NCBI GenBank assembly: GCA_963754285.1
Contig: CAVWFN010000009.1
Location: 248,001 to 312,000 of the forward strand
DNA: 64,000 nucleotides
Direction of reading: 5' to 3'
Source: RYN-133 sp963754285
GTDB lineage: Bacteria > Actinomycetota > Actinomycetes > Mycobacteriales > Jatrophihabitantaceae
Below the pieces are notes generated by a model. It saw only the letters and a list, made by a program, of their open reading frames with translations. It had not been told where the DNA came from and did not search any database. Positions 49,037-56,308 of this stretch are shown in pieces. A program made the position numbers and the translations under genes. Position 1 is the stretch's first letter; every line of letters begins with the position of its first letter.

Positions 49037-50104
49037 TCAGTCACCCGTGCCGGCCAGCAACGCCTCGGTGTCGGCGCGCGTGAGGGCGTCGATGACGTCG
49101 TCGAGCGCGCCGTCGAGTACCTGGTCGAGGTTGTACGCCTTGAAGCCGACGCGGTGGTCGCTGATGCGATTCTCGGGAAAGTTGTACGTGCGCACGCGCT
49201 CGGAACGGTCGACGGTGCGTACCTGCGAGCGCCGTGACTCGGCAGCCGCCGCGTCGGCCTCGTCCTGCGCGGCCTGCAGCAGGCGGGCCCGCAACACGCG
49301 CAGTCCGGCTTCGCGGTTCTGCAGTTGGCTCTTCTCGTTCTGCATGGACACGACCGTGCCCGTCGGCAGGTGCGTGATCCGCACGGCCGAGTCGGTCGTG
49401 TTGACGCTCTGCCCACCCGGTCCGGACGAGCGGAACACGTCGATGCGCAGATCGTTCGGGTCGATGTCGACCTCGACGTCCTCGGCCTCGGGCATCACAA
49501 GCACACCGGCGGCGGACGTGTGGATGCGGCCCTGCGACTCGGTCGCCGGTACGCGCTGCACGCGATGCACGCCACCCTCGTACTTCAGCCGCGCCCACGG
49601 TGCGTCGTCGGCCTTGCGTGCGCGAACCGCGACGGTCACCGACTTCACCCCACCGAGGTCGGTGGGCTCGACGTCGAGCGTCTCGGTCGTCCAGCCCTGA
49701 CGTTCTGCGAAGCGCAGATACATTCGCAACAGATCGCCTGCGAACAAAGCGGATTCGTCGCCGCCCTCCCCCGCCTTGACCTCGAGGATGACGTCCTTGC
49801 CGTCGTTCGGGTCCTTCGGCACGAGCAGTTCACGAAGTCGCTGCTCGAGCTCGTCGATGCGGGTCTCGAGACTTGTTGCTTCGGCGGCGAACGACGCGTC
49901 CTCGGTTGCCAACTCGCGCGCAGCACTCAGGTCGTCGCGCGCCGCGTCCAGAGCGTGCGACGTCGCGACGATCGGCGCGAGTTCGGCGAAGCGGCGGCCC
50001 AGCCTGCGGGCCTGCGCCTGGTCGGCGTGCACTGCAGGGTCGGCAAGAGCGTGCTCGACCTCGCCGTACTCGGCGATCAGCTCAGGGAGTCGACCCTCTT
50101 TCAT
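49037..50104 (-). CDS. prfA: Peptide chain release factor 1
   Basis: A 355-residue class I release factor for UAA/UAG. The codon-recognition P-A-T is in R-V-P-A-T-E-S-Q-G-R, and the catalytic G-G-Q in S-S-G-P-G-G-Q-S-V-N-T-T. The GGQ glutamine is the target of PrmC encoded next. ATG 50104 (M-K-E-G-R-L) is preferred over the in-frame extension to 50140, which would run into the rpmE terminator region. Confidence 0.97.
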   Translation of the reverse strand: MKEGRLPELIAEYGEVEHALADPAVHADQAQARRLGRRFAELAPIVATSHALDAARDDLSAARELATEDASFAAEATSLETRIDELEQRLRELLVPKDPNDGKDVILEVKAGEGGDESALFAGDLLRMYLRFAERQGWTTETLDVEPTDLGGVKSVTVAVRARKADDAPWARLKYEGGVHRVQRVPATESQGRIHTSAAGVLVMPEAEDVEVDIDPNDLRIDVFRSSGPGGQSVNTTDSAVRITHLPTGTVVSMQNEKSQLQNREAGLRVLRARLLQAAQDEADAAAAESRRSQVRTVDRSERVRTYNFPENRISDHRVGFKAYNLDQVLDGALDDVIDALTRADTEALLAGTGD

Positions 50105-50141
50105 CCGCCGCGTCCAATCTCGGTCTCTCCGGACAAACAAA

Positions 50142-50171
50142 ACGACGCCTGCCCGTGTGGGCAGGCGTCGT
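50142..50171 (-). terminator. Rho-independent terminator of rpmE
   Basis: A perfect 13-bp stem (50142-50154 with 50159-50171) and a 4-base loop lie 8 bases past the rpmE stop. Read leftward it is followed by TTTTGTTTGT, giving a classic U-tract. This separates rpmE from prfA transcription. Confidence 0.85.
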
Positions 50172-50179
50172 CGGCAGAG

Positions 50180-50398
50180 TTAGGAGTTACGGACGCGCTT
50201 GCCGTAGCGCTTCTCGAACTTGTCGACGCGACCGCCGACGTCCATGATCTTCTGCTTGCCCGTGTAGAACGGGTGGCAGGCCGAGCAGACCTCGGCGTGC
50301 AGCTGACCGGACTTGGCGGTGCTGCGGGTGGTGAAGGTGTTCCCGCACGAGCAGGTCACCTGGGTCACCACGTAATCGGGGTGGATGTCGTTCTTCAC
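50180..50398 (-). CDS. rpmE: 50S ribosomal protein L31
   Basis: A 72-residue L31 of the zinc-binding (C+) type with Cys residues at 16, 18, 38 and 41 (T-C-S-C-G and V-C-S-A-C-H-P-F-Y-T-G-K-Q-K). It starts at GTG 50398 behind AAGGGA. A strong terminator follows. In related genomes it comes directly after rho; here a sugar-transport block lies between. Confidence 0.96.
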   Translation of the reverse strand: MKNDIHPDYVVTQVTCSCGNTFTTRSTAKSGQLHAEVCSACHPFYTGKQKIMDVGGRVDKFEKRYGKRVRNS

Positions 50399-50541
50399 TG
50401 ATGGGTTCCCTTCGAGGTGGCCGCCGGGTCGTCCTGTCGAACTGCGGACGTGAACCGGAGCCGGGCGGTGTGCCGTTCCAGTCTGCCAGGCTCCCCCGGC
50501 AGCTCCAAAACGAACTGACGTGCGTGCAACGCAACGCGCGC

Positions 50542-50572
50542 CCCGGATGTTCCCGGAGCGCGCGATGCCTGC
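50542..50572 (-). terminator. Hairpin downstream of the sugar transporter operon
   Basis: Within this span CGCGCGCCCCGG pairs with the later CCGGAGCGCGCG (12 bp, one mismatch) around a short loop, just after the last permease stop at 50590. No U-tract. Confidence 0.4.
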
Positions 50573-50589
50573 AGGTGCGGGAGACGAAC

Positions 50590-51486
50590 TCAGCCCTTGA
50601 CGCCGCCTGCCGTCAGGCCGCTGACGATGCGCCGCTGGAACAGCAGCACAACCAGCACCAGTGGAATCGTGACCACCAATCCGGCAGCCATCGTCTGGGT
50701 ATTGGCCGGCACGTGCGGGCCCGCCGTGAAGTACGCAATCGCCACGGTCGTGGGTTCGACGTTCGTGTTGCCGTTGGCCAGCACGTTGGACAGCAGGAAC
50801 TCGTTCCACGAGGCGAGGAACACCAGGATCGAGACCGTGAACATGGCCGGCGCGGCCAGCGGCAGGATCACCAGCCGGAACGCCTGGCCCGGGGTGGCCC
50901 CGTCGACCCTCGCCGCCTGTTCCAGCTCCCACGGCATGTCCGCGAAGAAGCTGGTCAGGGTGTACACCGCGAGCGGCAGCGAGAACGAGATCTGCGGCAG
51001 GATCAAGCCCTGGTAGGTGCCCAGCCACCCGAGATTGATGAACAGCTGGAAGATCGGGGTCAGGATGGCAACGCCGGGGAACATCGACGCGGCGAGAATT
51101 GCGGCCAGCACGATGCCCTTGCCGCGAAACGCCAGCCGCGCGAGCGCGTAGCCGGCGAAGACACCGATCGCCATCGCGAGCGCGGTCACGCACGTACCGA
51201 TGATGACGCTGTTCACCAGCGAACGCCCGAAGTGGTTGTTCGTGGTGTTGAACGCGTACTGGAAGTTGCTCCACGTGACGTGCGTGAACCAGAACGTGTT
51301 GTCGTAGGTGTACACGTTGCTGCGGAAGGCCTCGACGACCATCCAGTAGAACGGCAACAGGCACCACAGCACGATGAACACGAGCACGCCGGCGTTGCCG
51401 ATGGTGGTCCACTTGAACGGTTGTTTCGCGGGGGCCGACGCGGCCGGAGCGCGTGTGGCCGAAGCGGTGTCGACAGCAGCAGTCAT
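50590..51486 (-). CDS. Carbohydrate ABC transporter permease (SugB/MalG-like)
   Basis: A 298-residue permease with six membrane helices. The cytoplasmic EAA loop reads E-Q-A-A-R-V-D-G-A-T-P-G-Q-A-F-R-L-V-I-L-P-L-A-A-P, and the C-terminus ends F-Q-R-R-I-V-S-G-L-T-A-G-G-V-K-G, very like SugB of the mycobacterial trehalose importer LpqY-SugABC. It forms the channel with the permease encoded 2 bases upstream. Substrate (trehalose or another alpha-glucoside) is inferred from similarity by eye. Confidence 0.92.
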   Translation of the reverse strand: MTAAVDTASATRAPAASAPAKQPFKWTTIGNAGVLVFIVLWCLLPFYWMVVEAFRSNVYTYDNTFWFTHVTWSNFQYAFNTTNNHFGRSLVNSVIIGTCVTALAMAIGVFAGYALARLAFRGKGIVLAAILAASMFPGVAILTPIFQLFINLGWLGTYQGLILPQISFSLPLAVYTLTSFFADMPWELEQAARVDGATPGQAFRLVILPLAAPAMFTVSILVFLASWNEFLLSNVLANGNTNVEPTTVAIAYFTAGPHVPANTQTMAAGLVVTIPLVLVVLLFQRRIVSGLTAGGVKG

Positions 51487-51488
51487 GA

Positions 51489-52508
51489 CTACTTCTCCCC
51501 CTTGACCGGCTTCTGGGCTCCGACGATGTTCGCGTTGAACAGCCGCACCAGCAGCAGCGAGATCGCGAAGATGATGACGAAGGTGATCGTCGACAGTGCC
51601 GACGCCGAGTTTTCTTTCGAAGTCAACTGATCGACGACGAGGATCGACATCGTGGTGGTGCCGTTCGCGCCGTGCGTCAGGATCCACGGCAGGTCGAACA
51701 TGCGCAGCGCGTCGAGTGCTCGGAAGATCACCGCGACGGCGAGCGCGGGTTTGACGAGCGGCAGGGTTATTCGGGTGAATCGCTGCCACGCACTGGCGCC
51801 GTCGATCTTCGCCGACTCGTAGAGATCAGCGCTGATGCCCTGCAGTCCGGCGAGGATGAGCAGCGCGATGAACGGCGTGGTCTTCCACGTGTCGGCGATG
51901 ATGATTGCGAACCGGGCCGGCCACGTGTCGGAAGTCCATTGGATCTGCGTGCCGAGCACGCTGTTCAAGATGCCCTGCGGGTCGAAGACGACACCCCAGA
52001 GCTTCGACGTGACGGCCGTGGGGATCGCCCACGGGATGAGGATGACAGCGCGCACGATGGCGCGCCCCCGGAACGCCTTGTTCATGACGAGGGCGAAACC
52101 CATGCCGATGATCGTCTCGAGCACGACGGTGACGAACGCGAAGAACAGCGTGATCTCGACCGAGCTCCAGAACTCGGACCCGAGCGTTCCGGGCGGGCAG
52201 GATTCGGTGCCGCCGGTCGTCGTCGGGCACTGCTGCAGCAGCCAGTACTTGTAGTTCGTGACGCCGTTCCACTTGTTGCCCGCATCGAAGAACCCGCTCG
52301 GGCTCAGACCCTTGTCGGTCAGGAACGACTGGTAGATGGCCTTGACGATCGGATAACCGACGACGAGGGCAAGCAGGATGATCGTCGGCGCGATGAGGGT
52401 GAAGGCCAGACGCCCCTCGCCGGAGCTGATCTTCCTGCGCTTCCCGCGTTGTGGACCGGGCTCTCGTTCTTCGACTTCGGCTTCCTCGACTGGCCCAGCA
52501 ACCGTCAT
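51489..52508 (-). CDS. Carbohydrate ABC transporter permease (SugA/MalF-like)
   Basis: A 339-residue permease with six helices and a charged N-terminal tail. The EAA loop is Y-E-S-A-K-I-D-G-A-S-A-W-Q-R-F-T-R-I-T-L-P, preceded by D-T-W-K-T-T-P-F, resembling SugA. A 30-residue periplasmic insertion near the first loop contains C-P-T-T-T-G-G-T-E-S-C, able to form a disulphide. ATG 52508 has a strong AGGAGG site. No ATP-binding subunit is encoded here; a shared MsiK/SugC-type ATPase elsewhere is likely. Confidence 0.92.
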   Translation of the reverse strand: MTVAGPVEEAEVEEREPGPQRGKRRKISSGEGRLAFTLIAPTIILLALVVGYPIVKAIYQSFLTDKGLSPSGFFDAGNKWNGVTNYKYWLLQQCPTTTGGTESCPPGTLGSEFWSSVEITLFFAFVTVVLETIIGMGFALVMNKAFRGRAIVRAVILIPWAIPTAVTSKLWGVVFDPQGILNSVLGTQIQWTSDTWPARFAIIIADTWKTTPFIALLILAGLQGISADLYESAKIDGASAWQRFTRITLPLVKPALAVAVIFRALDALRMFDLPWILTHGANGTTTMSILVVDQLTSKENSASALSTITFVIIFAISLLLVRLFNANIVGAQKPVKGEK

Positions 52509-52572
52509 TGGAACCTCCTGGCAAGAGGATCTGGCAAGTGGGAAAACGCCCGATTTGGCTACCGTGCCACGG

Positions 52573-52611
52573 TCGGCGGGGGTTGCCAATACCTCGGACA
52601 ACCCCCGCCGA
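52573..52611 (-). terminator. Intercistronic hairpin between binding protein and permease genes
   Basis: A perfect 13-bp GC-rich stem (52573-52585 with 52599-52611) lies between the binding-protein stop and the SugA-like start. Such hairpins commonly lower downstream expression or protect the upstream mRNA, giving excess binding protein (known for mal-type operons). Confidence 0.6.
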
Positions 52612-52672
52612 TCGCGGTCACGTCACACGGTCTCGCCGGTCGCGACACCGCGGTGGAACTCAGTGCAAGGCG

Positions 52673-53959
52673 CTACGACGCCGCTGTCTGGATCGCCTTC
52701 TGGATATCGGACAACGCCTGCTGGGTCGTCTTCTGACCCTGCAGTGCTGCGTAGACGTTGGTCTCGATCGCCTCGGTGACGGCCGGGTAGAACGGCGTGA
52801 CCGGACGCGGGACGGCGGTCTGGATCGACTTGAGCAGCGTCGGCAGGTACGGGAACTTCTTCACCAGGTCGGGCTTGGAGTAGAGCGACGAGATGACCGG
52901 GGCGAGCGTGCCCTGGGTGAGGTCCCACTCCTGCTGCGCAGGCTGCTCCATCCACTTGACGAACGCCAAGGCGGTCGCCTTGTGCTTGGAGTAATTGCTC
53001 ACCGCGAGGCTGTGGCCACCGAGCGTCGACGCACCGTGACCGTCCGGGCCGGGCAGCGGAGCGATCCCGAACTTGCCGATGACCTTCGACGGCGCCGCGT
53101 TCAGGATGGCGTCGGCATACGGCCAGTTGCGCATGAACACCAACTGACCCGCGGAGAAGGCATTCAGACTCTCGGTCTCTTCGAAACCGATCGCCTCCTT
53201 CGGGATGTAGCCCTGCTTGAACCCGTTCACCAGGAAGTTGAGACCCTTGGCCGCAGCCGGCGTGTCGATGTTCGGCGTCTTGCCGTCGGACTTGACGATC
53301 TCGCCGCCGGCCGCGTTGATCGCCTCGGCTGCATTGCAGGTGAGGCCCTCGTACTTGGCAAACTGGCCTGCGTAGCAACCCGGCTTCGGGCCGGTGATGC
53401 TGTCGTCGGTCTTGCCCTTGCAATCGGCGATCAGTTGATCCCAAGTCGTGGGCGGCGTCTTGACGAGGTCCTTGCGGTAGTACAGCAAGCCGCCGTCTGA
53501 GGCGTAGGGCGCGGCATACAACGTGCCGTTGTACGTCGCCGCCTTGACCGTTGCCGGCAGCAACGAACTCGTCGGGAGGGCGTTGGCGCCGGTCAACGGC
53601 ATCAGCCAACCCTGCGCCGCGAACTCAGCGGTCCACACGACGTCGACCGTGACGACGTCGTAGCCCGAGTCGTGGGCCTGGAAGTGCTGCTGCAGGTCGG
53701 ACAGCTGCTGGTCGGCCTCGGCCGATTGCTGCTTGAGGGTGACCTTCTCGCTCGGGTGCTGGCTGTTCCACTCGCTGACGAGGTGGGGCCACACGTTGCT
53801 GTTGTCCTTGCCGGTCACCACGGTGATCGGGCCGGTGCCGCTCGCGGCGCCGCCACCACCGGTGTTTCCGCCACCGCCGCTGCTCGAGGAGCACGCCACC
53901 AGCGCCGAGCTGGCGACCGCCAAGGCAATCGAGGCAATTACCGCACTTCTGAACCGCAT
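52673..53959 (-). CDS. Sugar ABC transporter substrate-binding lipoprotein (LpqY-like)
   Basis: A 428-residue lipoprotein with signal peptide and lipobox L-V-A-C (Cys near residue 23), then a Ser/Gly-rich linker and a family-1 type solute-binding fold (V-V-T-G-K-D-N-S-N-V-W-P ... Y-D-V-V-T-V-D-V-V-W-T-A-E-F-A-A-Q-G split). It captures an oligosaccharide outside the membrane for the two permeases downstream. Similarity to trehalose-binding LpqY is suggested by the partners. AAGGAC precedes the ATG. Confidence 0.9.
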   Translation of the reverse strand: MRFRSAVIASIALAVASSALVACSSSSGGGGNTGGGGAASGTGPITVVTGKDNSNVWPHLVSEWNSQHPSEKVTLKQQSAEADQQLSDLQQHFQAHDSGYDVVTVDVVWTAEFAAQGWLMPLTGANALPTSSLLPATVKAATYNGTLYAAPYASDGGLLYYRKDLVKTPPTTWDQLIADCKGKTDDSITGPKPGCYAGQFAKYEGLTCNAAEAINAAGGEIVKSDGKTPNIDTPAAAKGLNFLVNGFKQGYIPKEAIGFEETESLNAFSAGQLVFMRNWPYADAILNAAPSKVIGKFGIAPLPGPDGHGASTLGGHSLAVSNYSKHKATALAFVKWMEQPAQQEWDLTQGTLAPVISSLYSKPDLVKKFPYLPTLLKSIQTAVPRPVTPFYPAVTEAIETNVYAALQGQKTTQQALSDIQKAIQTAAS

Positions 53960-54099
53960 GGGCCGTCCTTTCTGAAGAACCGAAAGCCCTTACACGTCGT
54001 GCTCAACATGGCACGCAGGTGACCGGGAGGGAACGACATCGGGTCAGCAGATATCTATTCGTTACCTGCGTCGAACAATCATGAAACGGGAGGTCGGCG
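53960..54099 (-). promoter_or_regulatory. Promoter region of the sugar transporter operon
   Basis: A 140-base intergenic, AT-richer than the genes, presumably carrying the operon promoter. I see no clear LacI-type palindrome, and no regulator gene lies next to it. Confidence 0.3.
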
Positions 54100-54660
54100 C
54101 TACACGGCCGTCCGGGACCGGTGCGGCACGAAGCCGCCGCCCAGAATCAGAATGTATCCGAGCACCACGGCCCACGGCCCGAACGAAGTCTGCTGCAGGA
54201 ACTGGCTGAACGACGGCGGTCGGGCGTTGGGTGGGGGGTTGCCGGCGAAGCTCACCAGGTCGAGGGCGTTGACCGTGAGGCCGGCGCCGGCGACGGCGGC
54301 CACCGCTGCGAGCCAGCGTGGACTCCAGTGCCGATCGCCGACCGGAGAGACCGCGAGAGCGCCACATGCCGTGGCAGCCAGCGCGAGCACCCAGGCGAGC
54401 CACGCGAAGTAGGTAGCCGAGACACCGAACAACACGTACGGCGCGATTCCCTGCTGCACAGCCAGCTGGTGAAATCGGTCTAGTGCCGAGTGCACCTCGC
54501 TGAACCCGGCGCTGCTTCCGGCGCCGGCAAAGAAATGAGCGAAGAAACTGTCCGACGTCACCCGATACCAAGGCAGGATGATCAGGCCCGCGAGCACCAG
54601 AAGCACGCCGACGCCGACAACAGCTGCGCCGATTCGGCTCGGGTCGTCGCGCTCGTCCAC
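54100..54660 (-). CDS. Small membrane protein, four helices, function unknown
   Basis: A 186-residue protein with predicted membrane helices at about 11-31, 65-90, 105-125 and 150-175 and an extracytoplasmic loop between the first two. No family recognised. GTG 54660 (V-D-E-R-D-D-P-S-R-I-G) is preferred; the longer frame would overlap the divergent gene start. It follows no obvious operon, ending 140 bases from the transporter operon in the same direction. Confidence 0.65.
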   Translation of the reverse strand: MDERDDPSRIGAAVVGVGVLLVLAGLIILPWYRVTSDSFFAHFFAGAGSSAGFSEVHSALDRFHQLAVQQGIAPYVLFGVSATYFAWLAWVLALAATACGALAVSPVGDRHWSPRWLAAVAAVAGAGLTVNALDLVSFAGNPPPNARPPSFSQFLQQTSFGPWAVVLGYILILGGGFVPHRSRTAV

Positions 54661-54699
54661 CCGTGCAAGGTAGCCGACCGGTCCGGTTAGGCTCGGCAC

Positions 54700-55149
54700 A
54701 TGGACGAGGCGCCGCTGCTTCGGCAGGTGTGGCGGATCCCCACGTGGCAGCCGCCGGCCCTCATCCTGATCGCGACCGCCCTTTTGGCCTACGACATCTA
54801 CGGATCGCCGAGCGTTGGCGCGTTGATCATGACGGGGATCATCTCCGCAGCCGCCCTGATCGGTGCGTTCGTCGCCGTTCGCTACATCCTGGTAGCCGAC
54901 GCCGAGGGAATCTGGGTGCGCTCACTGGCTACCCAGCACCTGGTCGAGTGGTCCGACGTCGCAGACATCGATGTGGTCCACGTACGGGGCACGACCTCGA
55001 CAGTGCGCATCACGCGCCGCAACGGCAATTTCGTCGACGTGCCGCCGTCGCTGTTCCAGCCCACGCTGCCGAGCGGCGCCAAGCGAGCGTTGGCAATCGT
55101 CGGGTCGGCCGCACGTCGGTTGAACGAGCTCGCCGCGCAGGCCAAGTGA
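54700..55149 (+). CDS. Membrane protein with bacterial PH-like domain
   Basis: A 149-residue protein. Two membrane helices (about 18-35 and 40-62) precede a small beta domain (D-A-E-G-I-W-V-R-S-L-A-T-Q-H-L-V-E-W-S-D-V-A-D-I-D) typical of the bPH_6/DUF PH-like proteins of actinobacteria, where the W-x-D-V motif is usual. Role unknown. It diverges from the four-helix protein and converges on the GH-like gene with 4 bases between stops. Confidence 0.7.
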   Translation: MDEAPLLRQVWRIPTWQPPALILIATALLAYDIYGSPSVGALIMTGIISAAALIGAFVAVRYILVADAEGIWVRSLATQHLVEWSDVADIDVVHVRGTTSTVRITRRNGNFVDVPPSLFQPTLPSGAKRALAIVGSAARRLNELAAQAK

Positions 55150-55153
55150 TCCG

Positions 55154-56308
55154 CTAGAGGCGTCCGTCCCACTCGTTCGTGAGCGCCCAGTAGGCACCGA
55201 CCGTCCACGCCTGCACGTGATTCGCGGCAGGCACGCGAAGCAGCTCACCGTCGGTGCCGACGCCGTACAGCTCCGGAAAGCCGCCGAGTTGGTCGATGGC
55301 GCTCAGCACCCCGCGGCGCACGGTCTCGGCGTCGTCGTGACGTCCGGCCGCGCGCAGCCCGCCCCATCCCAGCCAGCTGTCGAACGGCCACACGGTGCCG
55401 CGGTGATAACCGTCGACGCGGAACACCGGCGACGCGCTCGACAGCGTGCGTAGGCCGTAGTCGGTGAGGATGTCGGGTTCGGCCAAGCGGTCTGCGACAT
55501 CGCCGACGACCTCCGGCTCGAGCGCGTCGGCCCAGAGCAACCAGCCCAGCTGCGAGCCCGCGCCGTATACCGGGCCGTCGGCATCGACGAGAACGACCTC
55601 GGGCAGATAGGTGCGCGTCACCTGCGCCCGCATCAGATCATGCCGGGCGCGCCACTCGTCCTCGCCGGTCAGCGTGGCGAGCGCTCGTAATGCGGCGACA
55701 GTCACCGCCTGCGTGTCTGCATCGGCCAGCGGCGGAGTGGGTCGGGTGCCGTCCGGACGTAACGTGCCGCCGCCGTTGCTGTCGGTGGCGGGGTCGATCG
55801 CGTCGCGCCAGCCTTGATGAGTCAGGCCGCCCAGATCGCCGCCCACGTGTCTGATCAGACCGTCGCCGCGGTCGAGTTCACCGGCGATCCACGTCGCTGC
55901 GGCGCGCCAGTTCGGCTCGAGCTCGGCAGTGAGATCTGCATCGGCGACAGCAGCGAGCAGAACGACGAACCACGACGTCGCGTCTGCCGTGCCGTAGTAG
56001 CCGAACGGGCCGGGTGGCCAGCCGATGAACGAGTCGGGCGGTTCGTCGCGAAATTCGTGCCCGATCTTGCCAGGGGCCTCGAGCGTGCCGGTGTCGTGCG
56101 CACGGCCTTGCTTCGCAGCGAGCGCACGCAACGTCGCGTGCGCAACGTCCGGACGTGCCGGCAACACCTGCAGCGACGTGATCAGCGAGTCGCGTCCGAA
56201 CAGAGCGTGGAACCGGCCCGGATCGTCAGCGGCGACCGACAGCGAGGAGGCGTACGGCCAACCCTCGACAGCGAGGACGTCGTCGAGTCCGGCGACGGAC
56301 CCGGTCAC
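55154..56308 (-). CDS. Glycogen-debranching/amylo-alpha-1,6-glucosidase-like protein
   Basis: A 384-residue protein with (alpha/alpha)6-toroid glycosidase features: F-G-R-D-S-L-I-T-S-L-Q near the N-terminus, G-W-P-P-G-P-F-G-Y-Y-G-T-A-D-A-T, Q-G-W-R-D-A-I-D and Y-H-R-G-T-V-W-P-F-D-S-W-L-G toward the end. These match the C-terminal catalytic half of debranching-type GH proteins; the N-terminal domain of longer homologues is absent. GTG 56308 overlaps the rho stop (GTGA), so it is translated from the rho transcript. A role with the neighbouring alpha-glucoside importer is plausible. Confidence 0.8.
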   Translation of the reverse strand: MTGSVAGLDDVLAVEGWPYASSLSVAADDPGRFHALFGRDSLITSLQVLPARPDVAHATLRALAAKQGRAHDTGTLEAPGKIGHEFRDEPPDSFIGWPPGPFGYYGTADATSWFVVLLAAVADADLTAELEPNWRAAATWIAGELDRGDGLIRHVGGDLGGLTHQGWRDAIDPATDSNGGGTLRPDGTRPTPPLADADTQAVTVAALRALATLTGEDEWRARHDLMRAQVTRTYLPEVVLVDADGPVYGAGSQLGWLLWADALEPEVVGDVADRLAEPDILTDYGLRTLSSASPVFRVDGYHRGTVWPFDSWLGWGGLRAAGRHDDAETVRRGVLSAIDQLGGFPELYGVGTDGELLRVPAANHVQAWTVGAYWALTNEWDGRL

